Positions 35,591 to 44,817 of a DNA stretch of 64,000 nt are shown one piece after another. Both the position numbers and the translations under genes were made by a program. The stretch is taken from contig NZ_CAJYHX010000033.1 of NCBI RefSeq assembly GCF_913774285.1, positions 124,001 through 188,000 of the forward strand. The letters are read 5' to 3'. The notes beneath the pieces were generated by a model. The model was not told the DNA's origin, ran no database searches, and was given only the letters and a program-made list of their open reading frames with translations. Position 1 is the stretch's first letter. Every line of letters begins with the position of its first letter. The DNA comes from an uncultured Sphingomonas sp. GTDB lineage: Bacteria > Pseudomonadota > Alphaproteobacteria > Sphingomonadales > Sphingomonadaceae.

Positions 35591-36337
35591 TCAGCGGACG
35601 CTAATCCGCCGCGCGAGCCCCTCGCCAATCCGCGCCGTCGCCTCGGCCCGCAGGTGCAGCCCATCGGCCTGGAGCGGTACGGGCATGTCTTGCAGGAACG
35701 AAGCCGGGTCGGCGAACGCCACCCCTTCGGCCGCCGCCGCCGCCCTTGCCGCTGCGCGGTACGGCGCAATCGCGGCTTCCGCATAGGCCGTTCCGGCAGG
35801 CGGCGGCGCGAGCACCAGCAGCTGCGTGCCCTGCGCGCGATACCGGCGGATCAGGCCCGCCAACGTCACCCGATAGGTTTCGATCGGCACCGCCGTCCGC
35901 CAGCCGCGCGGATTGGCGTCGTTGGTGCCGTACATCAGCAGCACGAGATCGGCACGGGGTTCGGCCGCCCAGCGCTTGCTCCCCATCGTCACCGTGTCTG
36001 CCGGATAGCCCAGGTTGCGCACGGTCACCCGCCCGCCCAGCGCCCGTGCCAGCGCCTCCGGATAGGGCGTGGCGACCCGCTGCGCGCCTGCGCCGTGGAT
36101 CGGCGGCAGCGTGCCGCCCCAGCGCTGCGCGCCATAGGTGAGGCTGTCGCCCGCGCAGAGGATCGTGCCGCCCCGCGGTACCGCCAAAGTGCCGCCGAGG
36201 GGGCCGAGCGGCGGAGTCGCCCCTACCGCCGCAGCACCACCCCAACGGAGCGCGGGCACGAAGCGCCAGCCGATCCCGGCTGTCACGAGCGCGCACGCGG
36301 CAAGGACAAGGCCGAACCGCTTATTTGACCAGCGCAT
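35591..36337 (-). CDS. SGNH/GDSL-type hydrolase, exported or membrane-anchored
   Basis: A 248-residue esterase-like protein. The N-terminal hydrophobic segment (FGLVLAACALVTAGIGW) is a signal anchor. The catalytic blocks are GDSLTYGAQ (Ser nucleophile), a middle Gly, MYGTNDANP (Asn), and DGLHLRAEA (Asp/His). The family hydrolyses acyl esters. It starts inside the end of the acyltransferase gene (overlap of 17 bases), so the two are expressed together. Next to a sphingan locus, removal or transfer of acetyl/glyceryl groups on the polymer is plausible but inferred. Confidence 0.83.
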   Translation of the reverse strand: MRWSNKRFGLVLAACALVTAGIGWRFVPALRWGGAAAVGATPPLGPLGGTLAVPRGGTILCAGDSLTYGAQRWGGTLPPIHGAGAQRVATPYPEALARALGGRVTVRNLGYPADTVTMGSKRWAAEPRADLVLLMYGTNDANPRGWRTAVPIETYRVTLAGLIRRYRAQGTQLLVLAPPPAGTAYAEAAIAPYRAAARAAAAAEGVAFADPASFLQDMPVPLQADGLHLRAEATARIGEGLARRISVR

Positions 36338-36782
36338 CGCGCAGATAGGGTTCCCCGGGCTTGCGCAGGATGCCCCAGATATCGGTTTCGATACCCGATC
36401 GCACCACGACCGCCGGATTGCCGGCGACGATCGACTTGGGCGGCACGTCCTTGGTCACCACCGATCCCGCGGCGACGATCGAGCCGTCGCCCACCCGGAC
36501 GCCCGGCAGAATCAGGCTGCGCGCGCCGATGAAGCAGCTCTTGCCGATATAGGTGTCGGTCTTCAGGTTGCGGGTCATGTCGTGCGACAGGATCGCCGCA
36601 CCGAACGCGACATAGGACCATTCGTCGATATGGATTCCCTTGGGGAAGGTCTTGTCGAGCTTCGCCGTGTTCGAGATCCGAACCGTCGGGTGAATGTCCA
36701 TACCCCAGAATTTATTGTAGAAGCGGATGCGAAGTCGCACGATTAGCCGTTGCAGCCAGATCAGCTTGTTCAACGAGGCCAT
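36321..36782 (-). CDS. Left-handed beta-helix (hexapeptide) acyltransferase
   Basis: A 153-residue acyltransferase of the WcaF/NodL/maltose O-acetyltransferase group. The hexapeptide coils are visible as IHPTVRISNTAKLD, then TYIGKSCFIGARSLILPGVRV, and then GDGSIVAAGSVVTKDVP with IVAGNPAVVV, the usual C-terminal closure. The SHDM segment carries a candidate catalytic His. The start is ATG 36782 (MASLNKLIWLQRL), with AGGA upstream. It is coupled to the GDSL gene that follows. It may add acetyl groups to sphingan precursors or the polymer; the acceptor is unproven. Confidence 0.82.
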   Translation of the reverse strand: MASLNKLIWLQRLIVRLRIRFYNKFWGMDIHPTVRISNTAKLDKTFPKGIHIDEWSYVAFGAAILSHDMTRNLKTDTYIGKSCFIGARSLILPGVRVGDGSIVAAGSVVTKDVPPKSIVAGNPAVVVRSGIETDIWGILRKPGEPYLRDALVK

Positions 36783-36913
36783 TGCGGTTCCTTTTTCCAG
36801 CCATGGGTTGGGCAGTCGCGCCCCGCCTAACAAATCCGGCAAATCAAGTCGACGTGCCGAAAGGCGAGTGCAAAGGGTTGCCGCGCCAATCGCTTGTCCG
36901 TAACGCTCGCCCC

Positions 36914-37822
36914 GTGTCCGAAGCCCGTCCCGATCGCATTGCCACCGGCCTGGCGCTCCGCCTCTTCGCCATCTTCTGCATGTCGAGCATGTCGGCGCTC
37001 ATCAAGATGTCGGAACTGCGCGGCGCCTCGCTGATCGAGACGATGTTCCACCGCCAGCTCTGGGCGGTGCCGCTGGTCACCCTGTGGGTGGCGATGGGCC
37101 CGGGCCTCAAGTCGCTCAAGACGCAGCGCTTCGGCGCACATGTCTGGCGCACGGCGGTGGGTCTCACCGGCATGATCTTCACCTTCGGCGCGGTGATCCT
37201 GCTGCCGCTGGCCGAGGCGCAGACTTTCCAGTTCACCGTCCCCATCTTCGCCACGCTGCTCGGCGCGCTGATCCTCGGCGAGCCGACCGGCTGGCATCGC
37301 TGGGGCGCAGTGATCCTCGGCTTCGTCGGCGTGCTGATCGTGGTGCAGCCGGGGCGCGAGGCGATCCCGATCTTCGGCGCGTTCGTGGGGCTGATGGCGG
37401 CGCTGTTCGTCGCGATCGTTGCGATCACGCTGCGCCAGATCACGCGGACGGAAAGCGCCGGCACCACGGTGTTCTGGTTCTCGTTGCTCTCGGTGCCGGT
37501 GCTGGGCGCGATCTACGCCTTCCACTACCGCCCCCATGATCCCGCCACCTGGGCGATCCTGATCGCCACCGGGCTGGTCGGCGGCGTCGGCCAGCTGGCG
37601 CTCACCGCGGCGATGCGTTTCGCGCCCGTCTCCGCGGTGGTGCCGATGGACTATTCGGGTCTGATCTGGGCGACGCTCTATGGCTGGCTGCTGTTCGACG
37701 TGTTCCCGACCTTCTCGACCTGGCTCGGCGCGCCGGTGATCATCGCCAGCGGGCTCTACATCGTGTACCGCGAACAGAAGCTGGCGCGCGGACAGGCTAG
37801 CTACGCCGAAACGCCACTATGA
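36914..37822 (+). CDS. EamA/DMT-superfamily transporter
   Basis: A ten-helix permease of 302 residues with two EamA repeats. The first contains FAIFCMSSMSALIKMSELRG and the helices near PLAEAQTFQFTVPIFATLLGA. The second contains TAAMRFAPVSAVVPMDYSGLIWA, the repeat-2 equivalent. The start is put at GTG 36914 (VSEARPDRIATGLALRL), because longer frames add a hydrophilic extension with no family match. The substrate is unknown (amino acids, nucleosides or metabolites). It overlaps the convergent methyltransferase gene by about 26 bases. Confidence 0.82.
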   Translation: MSEARPDRIATGLALRLFAIFCMSSMSALIKMSELRGASLIETMFHRQLWAVPLVTLWVAMGPGLKSLKTQRFGAHVWRTAVGLTGMIFTFGAVILLPLAEAQTFQFTVPIFATLLGALILGEPTGWHRWGAVILGFVGVLIVVQPGREAIPIFGAFVGLMAALFVAIVAITLRQITRTESAGTTVFWFSLLSVPVLGAIYAFHYRPHDPATWAILIATGLVGGVGQLALTAAMRFAPVSAVVPMDYSGLIWATLYGWLLFDVFPTFSTWLGAPVIIASGLYIVYREQKLARGQASYAETPL

Positions 37823-38426
37823 GGTTGTTGGCGGGCATCGCCACCCGCCGCTCGAATACCAGGCCTTGCGCCGCCGCCGAGGCGATCACGTCGTCCAGCA
37901 GCCGCAGCCCCCAGGCCGGATCGCGCGCACGCAGCGACTGATCGAACTCCTCGTTGGAGGGGGCGGTGGGCACACCCGTTTCGCGATAGGGGCCGTAAAG
38001 GACCAGCGGGCCGCCCGGCGGCAGCAGTCGCCCCGCCCCCGCCATCAGCCCCAGCGTCGCCGCCCAGGGGCTGATATGGACCATGTTGATGCACAGGATC
38101 GCATCGGCATGGGCCACCGGCCACGTCGCCGCCGCCGCATCGAGCGCGACCGGCGGGCGGATATTGGCCAGCCCCTCGCACCAGGACGCGATCGAGGCGA
38201 GCGCGTCCTGGTCCGGGTCGCTCGGATGCCATTCCAGCTTGGGGAAATGCTCGGCGAAATAGGCGCAATGCTCGCCGCTGCCGCTCGCCACTTCGAGCAC
38301 GCGACCGGCGGCCGGAAGCAGTTCGCCCAGCATCGTCGCGATTGCCGCGCGATTACGCAGCGTCGCAGGCGCGTGGCGCCGCACGCCTTCGGGCGGAGCC
38401 AGCCAGCTGCGTTCGCGGTCGCTCAT
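37797..38426 (-). CDS. DUF938 SAM-dependent methyltransferase-like protein
   Basis: The 209-residue class I methyltransferase fold includes the SAM loop VLEVASGSGEHCAYFAEHFP and, later, INMVHISPWAATLGLMAGAGRLL. This is the DUF938 pattern, a family without assigned substrate. It begins inside the end of the upstream membrane-protein gene's frame on the minus strand (4-base overlap), so the two form an operon. Its 3' end overlaps the convergent permease. Confidence 0.82.
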   Translation of the reverse strand: MSDRERSWLAPPEGVRRHAPATLRNRAAIATMLGELLPAAGRVLEVASGSGEHCAYFAEHFPKLEWHPSDPDQDALASIASWCEGLANIRPPVALDAAAATWPVAHADAILCINMVHISPWAATLGLMAGAGRLLPPGGPLVLYGPYRETGVPTAPSNEEFDQSLRARDPAWGLRLLDDVIASAAAQGLVFERRVAMPANNLIVAFRRS

Positions 38427-38926
38427 GCCGCCGCCCGCGCCTGTTCGAGGAGGCGCTTGCCGCGGAGGTACATCTCGACGCGCATCGCGCTGAACAGCCC
38501 CAGCGCCATCACGCCGAAGGCTTGCGTCAGCAGCATCACGTTGAGGTGCAGCGCCGAGCCCTCGGCCTTGCCGATGAAGCGGACCGCGATCAGCACGACG
38601 ATGAACAGCAGCCCGCCCAGCGACGCCTTCTGGTTGAGCTGGTGGGTCGCGGGATCAACCGAAAGGTGCATCAGCTTGCCCCGCTGCCACCCCAGCCCCG
38701 CGCCGATCGCCAGCGCGGCGGCGCACAGCGCCCAGCCGCCGAGGCTCGGCGGCGCCTGCAGGAGCAAGGCCGCCACCAGCACCGCATAGAGCGTCGGCAC
38801 GATCCACAATCGCTCGAGGGTCAGCGGCCGCGCCTTGGACATGCGGCGGATGCGGAGCGCGAGGATCAGCCCCACGACCAGTGCGGTGATGCCATATTGG
38901 ATGAGGTGCGGTGTATCGAGCTGCAT
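38423..38926 (-). CDS. CcdC-like (DUF1453) membrane protein
   Basis: A 167-residue protein with about five hydrophobic segments (YGITALVVGLILALRI, LWIVPTLYAVLVAALLL, ALCAAALAIGAGLGW, LLFIVVLIAVRFI, and a last one near FGVMALGLFSAMRV), plus the GWQRGKLMHLSVDPATH segment characteristic of CcdC/DUF1453 proteins. The function in proteobacteria is not known. It is the first gene of a pair with the DUF938 methyltransferase. Confidence 0.72.
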   Translation of the reverse strand: MQLDTPHLIQYGITALVVGLILALRIRRMSKARPLTLERLWIVPTLYAVLVAALLLQAPPSLGGWALCAAALAIGAGLGWQRGKLMHLSVDPATHQLNQKASLGGLLFIVVLIAVRFIGKAEGSALHLNVMLLTQAFGVMALGLFSAMRVEMYLRGKRLLEQARAAA

Positions 38927-39005
38927 GGCGGAGTCCCCCCGGGAGCGATGCGGTGCAGCATAGGGGGAAGCACGGCCGCGTCAAAACACGGTTTGCAGGC
39001 GCTGT

Positions 39006-39035
39006 CCCGGACCGCGACGCCGATCGCGGTCCGGG
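39006..39035 (-). terminator. Hairpin downstream of the S9 peptidase
   Basis: CCCGGACCGCGA, six-base loop, TCGCGGTCCGGG: a perfect 12-bp stem 10 bases after the peptidase stop. There is no clear T-run, so terminator activity is likely but not certain. Confidence 0.55.
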
Positions 39036-39045
39036 CGCGTCGACA

Positions 39046-41385
39046 TCAGTTGCCCGGCCGCTCGATCTTGTATTCCTTCGGCGGCGTAGCGCCCATCAGG
39101 TTCTCGACGAAATAGTCCCAGCGGCGGCGCATCATGTAATAGGACTGGTCGCCATAGCCGTGGTGCGCGCGGGGGAACAGGACGAGGTCGAAATCCTTGT
39201 TGGCCTTTTCCAGCGCATCGACCACCAGCAGTGTCGACGATACCGGCACATTGTCGTCAAGCATCCCGTGCGCCAGCAGCAGCTTGCCCTTCAGGTTCTT
39301 GGCGATGTCCTGGTTGGCCTGCAGGTCGTAATTGCTCTTGTCGCCCTGGCGCTCCAGCAGGCCGAGATATTTCTCGTAGAAATCGTCCTCGTAATTGCGG
39401 TTGTCGTGGTTGCCGCTTTCCGAAATCCCGACCTTGAAGAAATCGGGATAGAGGAACATCGCGGTCGCGGTGGCATTGCCGCCGCCCGAATGGCCCCAGA
39501 TCCCTACCCGGTCGAGGTCGAGCCAGGCATAGCGCTTGCCCAGATCCTGGATGCCGCTCTTCTGGTCGGGGACGGCCTGCTTGCCCATGTCGCGGTAGTA
39601 ATAGTCCTGGAAGGCCTTGGACCGGCGCGGCGTGCCCAGCGCGTCGATCTCCACCACGGCAAAGCCCAGCTGCGCTAGCGCGCCTGCATCCCCTTGCGCC
39701 GCGGCGAACTGCCGCGACGGGATCGTCCCCATGAACGGGCCCGGATAGACATAGTCGATCACCGGATATTTGCGCTGCGGATCGAGCCCCGCCGGCTTGA
39801 ACAACAGGCCGTGGCAGAGCGTCTTGCCGTCGCTGCACTGGACGGCGATGCTCTCCGGCGCCTGCCAGCCCGCCGCCTGCAGCCGCGTCACGTCGCCCTT
39901 CGCCAGTTGCTGGACGACCGATCCGTCGGCACGGCGCAGCACCGCCGTCTGCGGCTGCTGCGGCGTCGAATAGATGTCGACGAAATAGCGCCCGTCGCTG
40001 GACGGGAACGCGATATGGTCCTGCTTCTCCGGCGTCAGCAGCTTGGGCGCCCCGCCCTTCAGGTCGATCGCATAGATGCTGCGGTAATAGGGATCGGTGC
40101 CCGGTTCGCGCCCGACACCCGCCACCAGCATCCTGCCGCTGCGCTCGTCGATATAGACCGGGTGGTCGACATTCCACTGGCCCTGGGTCACCTGGCGGAT
40201 CAGCTTGCCGGTGGCGGCGCTGTACAGATAATAATGGCCCCAGTCGTCGCGCTGCGACCACCACAGGATCTCGCCGCGCTCGGACAGATATCGCCAGTTG
40301 ATCCCCTCGTCGTTATAGCCGCTGTCGAACCAGGTCGGGACGGTCTCGGTGAACAGGTCCCGCACCGCGCCGCTGGCGGCATCGGCGATGCGCACGGTTT
40401 CCACCTTGTGGTCGCGCGAGGTCGAGACGAACGCGAGCGTCTTCGCGTCCTTGGCCCATTGCATGTCCTGCGGCCCCTCGCCGCACACCACGTCGTCGCA
40501 CAGCGAGGAGCGATGCGGCTCGGCCGGCATCTTGAGGCGGATCACTTGGGCCCCGTCGACATCGACGATGACGCGCTGGATCTGAAAGATCTCCTTGTCG
40601 CCAACGAAGGGGTACTTCCACGTGTCGACCTGCGAATGGCCGACCTGGGTCGTGGTGGTGGAAAAGTCTGCGACCTTGCGCTGGTCCTGCTGAAAGGTCG
40701 CGAGCTTCTTGGAGTCCGGCGACCAGATTACGATCGCCTGATCCGAATGCTTCCAGCCGGCATTGTCCGTCGCGTAGCCGAAATCCTTGACGCCGTCGGT
40801 GGTCAGCCGCCGCTCCGCGCCCGTCGCCATGTCGCGGACCCACAGGTTCCAGTCGCGCACGAAGGCGGCGCGCTTGCCGTCCGGGGAGAGCACCGCGTCG
40901 GCCGGGCCCTGCTGCGTCAGATAGCCGGCGATCTGCCCCGCGCTCGGCGCTGCCGACTCCTTGCACGCATAGGGCTGCACCATCGCACAGGCATAGCGCT
41001 TGCCGCCGACGGTGAGGATCGCACTGTTCTTTGCGAGGTCCGGCGCGAAGTCGCTGATGGTGAGCTTCGATGCGTCCTGCGCCTTCAGCCCGGCAGCGTT
41101 GAGCGACGTGAGCAGTGCCGTGGTCTCGAAGGCGGCCTTCTTGGTGCGCTTGGCGGCATCGACCAACTGGATCGTCGGCACGCCGTGGTCGGTGTCGACA
41201 TACCAGAAGCGGCGGGCATCGATCCAATGCGCCGAGCGCACCGCATGGTCGATCAGCGGCGCCGTCCAGGGCGCCAGCTGGTGCGCGGCGCGGCTATAGT
41301 CGGCGTCGGTCAGTACCGGGCGTTGCTGCGCAGTCGCCGTGCCGGCGGTCAGGGAAGCCAGGAGACAGCAGGCGATCAGGCGCAT
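39046..41385 (-). CDS. Dipeptidyl peptidase IV-like S9 serine peptidase, exported
   Basis: A 779-residue S9B peptidase. The signal peptide starts at ATG 41385 (MRLIACCLLASLTAGTATAQ), with GGAAAG upstream. An eight-bladed propeller region covers about residues 60-500. The C-terminal hydrolase has the nucleophile elbow WGHSGGGNATATAM (Ser), Asp in HGMLDDNVPV, and His in FPRAHHGYG. It releases N-terminal dipeptides in the periplasm and probably serves peptide scavenging. It is a single-gene unit. Confidence 0.92.
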   Translation of the reverse strand: MRLIACCLLASLTAGTATAQQRPVLTDADYSRAAHQLAPWTAPLIDHAVRSAHWIDARRFWYVDTDHGVPTIQLVDAAKRTKKAAFETTALLTSLNAAGLKAQDASKLTISDFAPDLAKNSAILTVGGKRYACAMVQPYACKESAAPSAGQIAGYLTQQGPADAVLSPDGKRAAFVRDWNLWVRDMATGAERRLTTDGVKDFGYATDNAGWKHSDQAIVIWSPDSKKLATFQQDQRKVADFSTTTTQVGHSQVDTWKYPFVGDKEIFQIQRVIVDVDGAQVIRLKMPAEPHRSSLCDDVVCGEGPQDMQWAKDAKTLAFVSTSRDHKVETVRIADAASGAVRDLFTETVPTWFDSGYNDEGINWRYLSERGEILWWSQRDDWGHYYLYSAATGKLIRQVTQGQWNVDHPVYIDERSGRMLVAGVGREPGTDPYYRSIYAIDLKGGAPKLLTPEKQDHIAFPSSDGRYFVDIYSTPQQPQTAVLRRADGSVVQQLAKGDVTRLQAAGWQAPESIAVQCSDGKTLCHGLLFKPAGLDPQRKYPVIDYVYPGPFMGTIPSRQFAAAQGDAGALAQLGFAVVEIDALGTPRRSKAFQDYYYRDMGKQAVPDQKSGIQDLGKRYAWLDLDRVGIWGHSGGGNATATAMFLYPDFFKVGISESGNHDNRNYEDDFYEKYLGLLERQGDKSNYDLQANQDIAKNLKGKLLLAHGMLDDNVPVSSTLLVVDALEKANKDFDLVLFPRAHHGYGDQSYYMMRRRWDYFVENLMGATPPKEYKIERPGN

Positions 41386-41549
41386 CGAGAGACTTTCCGA
41401 GGAGAGGAGTCGGCCAGCCGCAGGAAGGAGGGCCCAAGGCGCGTGACCTGCCGCTTCCCCCATGCGGACCCGGCGCAGTGCGGACGGGCGCATACTGTAT
41501 GCAGAGCAGCGGTCGCGACCGCAAGTGTCCCGGACCCGGCCCCAGACGC

Positions 41550-41586
41550 AAAACGCCGGCTGGAAGCGGGGGCTTCCAGCCGGCGT
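41550..41586 (-). terminator. Strong intrinsic terminator of the gcv operon
   Basis: Read on the minus strand, a perfect 15-bp stem (ACGCCGGCTGGAAGC / GCTTCCAGCCGGCGT) with a four-base loop is followed directly by TTTT. It lies about 35 bases after the gcvPB stop. Confidence 0.85.
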
Positions 41587-41620
41587 GTGCGACCCTCTCG
41601 GGGGGTATCGGGTCGGAGGC

Positions 41621-43195
41621 TTACTCGGCCGCTTCGGCCGGGGCTGCGTCCTTGTAGGCCAGCACCGGCTTGCGCGCGGCGAGCGTCTCGTCGAGGCGGC
41701 GGCGGGGGGCGAAGTGCGGTGCGCTCTTCAGCGCCGCCTCGCCCTGCTTGGCCTTCGTCGCGACGTTGCGGAACGCGCCGATGAACTGGTCGAGCGCCGC
41801 CTTGCTCTCGGTCTCGGTCGGCTCGACCAGCATCGCGCCGTGGACGACCAGCGGGAAATACACCGTCATCGGGTGATAGCCCTCGTCGATCAGCCCCTTG
41901 GCGATGTCGAGCGTCGAGAAGCCCTCGGGCAGGCCCTTGTCGCTGAAGATCGCCTCATGCATGCACGGGCCGGTCTTGGCGAAGGGCGCGTCGAGCACGT
42001 CCTCCATCGCGCGCAGCACATAGTTGGCGTTGAGCACCGAATCCTCGGCGACCTGGCGCAGGCCGTCGGCACCGTGGCTGAGGATATAGGTCAGCGCGCG
42101 GGTGAACATGCCCATCTGGCCGTGGAAGGCGGTCATGCGGCCGAAGGTGCCGGCATGATGCTCCTCGGCAGTCTCTTCCTCGACGATGCGATACCCGGCC
42201 TCGGTCTTCTCGACGAAGGGCAGCGGCGCATAGGGCGCCAGCGCCGCCGACAGCACGACGGGGCCCGAACCCGGGCCACCGCCGCCGTGCGGGGTGGAGA
42301 AGGTCTTGTGCAGGTTGATGTGCATCGCATCGACGCCGAGGTCGCCCGGACGCACCCGGCCGACGATCGCGTTGAAGTTGGCGCCGTCGCAATAGACATA
42401 GCCACCGGCGGCATGGACCGCGTCGGAAATGTCCTTGAGCTCCGGCTCGAACAGCCCGCAGGTGTTCGGGTTGGTGATCATCACGCCCGCGATGTCCGGC
42501 CCCAGCCGCGCCTTGAGCGCCGCCACGTCCACGCGGCCCTCGGGCGTAGCCGGGATGTCCTCCACCGCGAAGCCGGCGAACGCCGCCGTCGCCGGGTTGG
42601 TGCCGTGCGCGGACTCAGGCACCAGCATGATGCGGCGCGCGGTCTCGCCCTTGGCGTCGAGCGCGGCGCGGATCGCCAGCACGCCGCAGAGCTCGCCGTG
42701 GGCGCCGGCCTTGGGGCTCATCGCCACCGCCTGCATGCCGGTGAGGGTGATCAGCCAGTGCGCGAGCTGGTCGATCGCCTCCAGCGCCCCCTGCACGGTA
42801 TCGACCGGCTGGAGCGGGTGGATGTCGGCGAAGCCCGGCAGGCGCGCCATCCGCTCGTTGAGGCGCGGATTGTGCTTCATCGTGCAGCTGCCCAGCGGGA
42901 ACAGGCCGAGGTCGATCGCATAGTTCTGGCGGCTGAGGCGGGTATAGTGGCGCACCGTCTCCGGCTCGGAGAGACCCGGCAGGCCGATCGGCTTGCTCCG
43001 CTCCATGCCGGCGAGGCGCGACTTGCCCGCGGGGGCCTGGCCGAAATCGACGCCGGTGGTGTCGGCCGAACCGATCTCGAAGATCAGCGCCTCTTCCAGC
43101 ATCAGCGCGCGGTTGCCGGTGAACGTGCCCTCGGCGCTCTCGCCGCCCTGCGACGGCGTGGTGGGGCGCCAGCCCGACGGATTGATCGTGCTCAT
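41621..43195 (-). CDS. gcvPB: Glycine dehydrogenase (decarboxylating) subunit 2
   Basis: The PLP-bearing half of the two-subunit P-protein, which decarboxylates glycine and passes the aminomethyl group to lipoyl-GcvH. It is 524 residues. The PLP site reads MHINLHKTFSTPHGGGGPG (Lys), and ESAHGTNPATAAFAGF precedes it. The start is ATG 43195 (MSTINPSGWRP); a longer reading upstream is only the other frame of gcvPA. It overlaps the gcvPA stop by four bases and is the last gene of the operon. Confidence 0.96.
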   Translation of the reverse strand: MSTINPSGWRPTTPSQGGESAEGTFTGNRALMLEEALIFEIGSADTTGVDFGQAPAGKSRLAGMERSKPIGLPGLSEPETVRHYTRLSRQNYAIDLGLFPLGSCTMKHNPRLNERMARLPGFADIHPLQPVDTVQGALEAIDQLAHWLITLTGMQAVAMSPKAGAHGELCGVLAIRAALDAKGETARRIMLVPESAHGTNPATAAFAGFAVEDIPATPEGRVDVAALKARLGPDIAGVMITNPNTCGLFEPELKDISDAVHAAGGYVYCDGANFNAIVGRVRPGDLGVDAMHINLHKTFSTPHGGGGPGSGPVVLSAALAPYAPLPFVEKTEAGYRIVEEETAEEHHAGTFGRMTAFHGQMGMFTRALTYILSHGADGLRQVAEDSVLNANYVLRAMEDVLDAPFAKTGPCMHEAIFSDKGLPEGFSTLDIAKGLIDEGYHPMTVYFPLVVHGAMLVEPTETESKAALDQFIGAFRNVATKAKQGEAALKSAPHFAPRRRLDETLAARKPVLAYKDAAPAEAAE

Positions 43196-44553
43196 GCCAG
43201 CACCTCCTCGAGTGCGGAGGCAAGCGTCTCGACGTCCTCCTCCGTGGTGGTTTCGGTGACCGCGACGACGAGGCCGTTCTGGAGTTCCTCGACGCCCGGA
43301 TAGAGGCGGCCGAGCGACACGCCGGCCAGGATGCCCTTGTCGGCCAGCTGGCGGACGACGGGGCGCGCTTCCTTCGACAGCTTCAGGGTGAATTCGTTGA
43401 AGAACCGGTCGGTGACCAGCTCCACCCCGTCCACTTCGGCCAGGCGATCGGCGGCGGCGCTGGCGCCGACATGGTTGAGCTCGGCGAGCTGGCGCAGGCC
43501 CTTCTCGCCCAGCAGCGTCATGTGCACCGACATGGCGAGCGCGCACAGCACCGAGCTGGTGCAGATGTTCGACGTCGCCTTTTCGCGGCGGATATGCTGC
43601 TCGCGGGTGGAGAGCGTCAGCACGAAGCCACGCTTGCCGCTGGCGTCGACGGTCTCGCCACACAGGCGGCCCGGCATCTGGCGGACCAGCTTTTCCGAGC
43701 AGGCGAACAGGCCCACATAGGGCCCGCCGAACTGCAGGCCGACGCCGAGCGACTGGCCTTCGCCGACGACGATGTCCGCGCCCATCTCGCCCGGCGCCTT
43801 GATCGCCCCCAGCGCCACCGGCTCGGTGACGACGGCGATCAGCAGCGCCTTCTTGGCGTGGCAGGCGTCCGCGAGTGCCGACATGTCCTCGATGCGGCCG
43901 AGAATGTCCGGATACTGGACGACGACGCAGGAGGTGTCGGCGTCGATCGCGTTGATCAGGTCGAGCGTGTCGGGCTCGGGGCTGAACGTCGGCACGCCGG
44001 TGACGAGCTGGTCGCCGGTGAAGCGCGCCATCGTCTTGGCGACCGAGACATAATGCGGGTGCAGGCCGCCCGAGAGGATCGCCTTGCCGCGCTTGGTGAC
44101 GCGGCGCGCCATCGAGATTGCCTCCCAGCACGCGGTCGAGCCGTCGTACATCGAGGCGTTGGCGACGTCGCAGCCCAGCAGCCGGGCGATCTGGCTCTGG
44201 AACTCGAACATCATCTGCAGCGTGCCCTGCGCGATTTCAGGCTGGTAGGGCGTGTAGGCGGTGAGGAACTCGCCGCGCTGGATGAGGTGATCGACCGAGG
44301 CCGGCACATGGTGGCGATAGGCCCCTGCCCCCAGGAAGAACGGCGCCTCGCCGGCGGCGAGGTTCTTGGCGGCCAAGCGGGTCATGTGGCGTTCGACCGC
44401 GAGTTCCGACGCGTGCATCGGCAGGCCCGCGATCGGCCCGCTCAGGCGGGCGCTTTCGGGCACGTCGACGAAGAGGTCGTCGATCGACTGGGCGCCGATC
44501 GTGCCAAGCATCGCCTGACGGTCGGCCGGGGTAAGGGGCAGGTAGCGCATCAC
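43192..44553 (-). CDS. gcvPA: Glycine dehydrogenase (decarboxylating) subunit 1
   Basis: The partner subunit of the split P-protein, 453 residues. It starts MMRYLPLTPADRQAMLGTIG and carries FLGAGAYRHHVPASVDHL, YTPYQPEIAQGTLQMMFEFQ and later FSTREQ-like elements (LTLSTREQHIRREKATSNIC) typical of GcvPA. A ribosome site AAGGA precedes the ATG at 44553. It is separated from gcvH by about 260 bases of repeat DNA but belongs to the same operon. Confidence 0.96.
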   Translation of the reverse strand: MMRYLPLTPADRQAMLGTIGAQSIDDLFVDVPESARLSGPIAGLPMHASELAVERHMTRLAAKNLAAGEAPFFLGAGAYRHHVPASVDHLIQRGEFLTAYTPYQPEIAQGTLQMMFEFQSQIARLLGCDVANASMYDGSTACWEAISMARRVTKRGKAILSGGLHPHYVSVAKTMARFTGDQLVTGVPTFSPEPDTLDLINAIDADTSCVVVQYPDILGRIEDMSALADACHAKKALLIAVVTEPVALGAIKAPGEMGADIVVGEGQSLGVGLQFGGPYVGLFACSEKLVRQMPGRLCGETVDASGKRGFVLTLSTREQHIRREKATSNICTSSVLCALAMSVHMTLLGEKGLRQLAELNHVGASAAADRLAEVDGVELVTDRFFNEFTLKLSKEARPVVRQLADKGILAGVSLGRLYPGVEELQNGLVVAVTETTTEEDVETLASALEEVLA

Positions 44554-44580
44554 GGTTCCTTGTTCCCTTCCCTCTTTCCT

Positions 44581-44809
44581 CCCCTCCCGCTTGCGGGAGG
44601 GGTCGGGGGAGGGGCTGAAGTTCTCTGGGTAGGGCTGGCGGCTGCCATCCCCTCCCCTAACCCCTCCCGCAAGCGGGAGGGGAATTTGCCCCTTTTCTTA
44701 AGCCCCTCCCCTTCAGGGGAGGGGTTGTGGGTGGGGCAGTCAGCTCAGCGGGGCGGGTCGCTCGTGGAGAGTCCCCCACCCCAACCCCTCCCCTGAAGGG
44801 GAGGGGCTA
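44581..44809. repeat. Two adjacent REP-like composite repeats inside the gcv operon
   Basis: Element one (44581-44692) starts cccctcccgcttgcgggagggg and ends with its inverse, cccctcccgcaagcgggagggg. Element two (44702-44809) has the same plan with cccctccccttcaggggagggg units at both ends. Each folds into a long hairpin with smaller terminal hairpins. They fill the gap between gcvH and gcvPA and may stabilise or attenuate the mRNA. Confidence 0.75.
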
Positions 44810-44817
44810 GTACGTGC

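Noticed and set aside
43196..44131. Upstream extension of gcvPB into a longer protein
   Set aside because: It is the alternative frame of gcvPA. GcvPB normally starts at the ATG at 43195 with a length of about 520.
44581..44809. CRISPR array or attenuator
   Set aside because: The repeats are inverted rather than direct and have no regular spacers. They match elements elsewhere in the window, so they are REP-like units.
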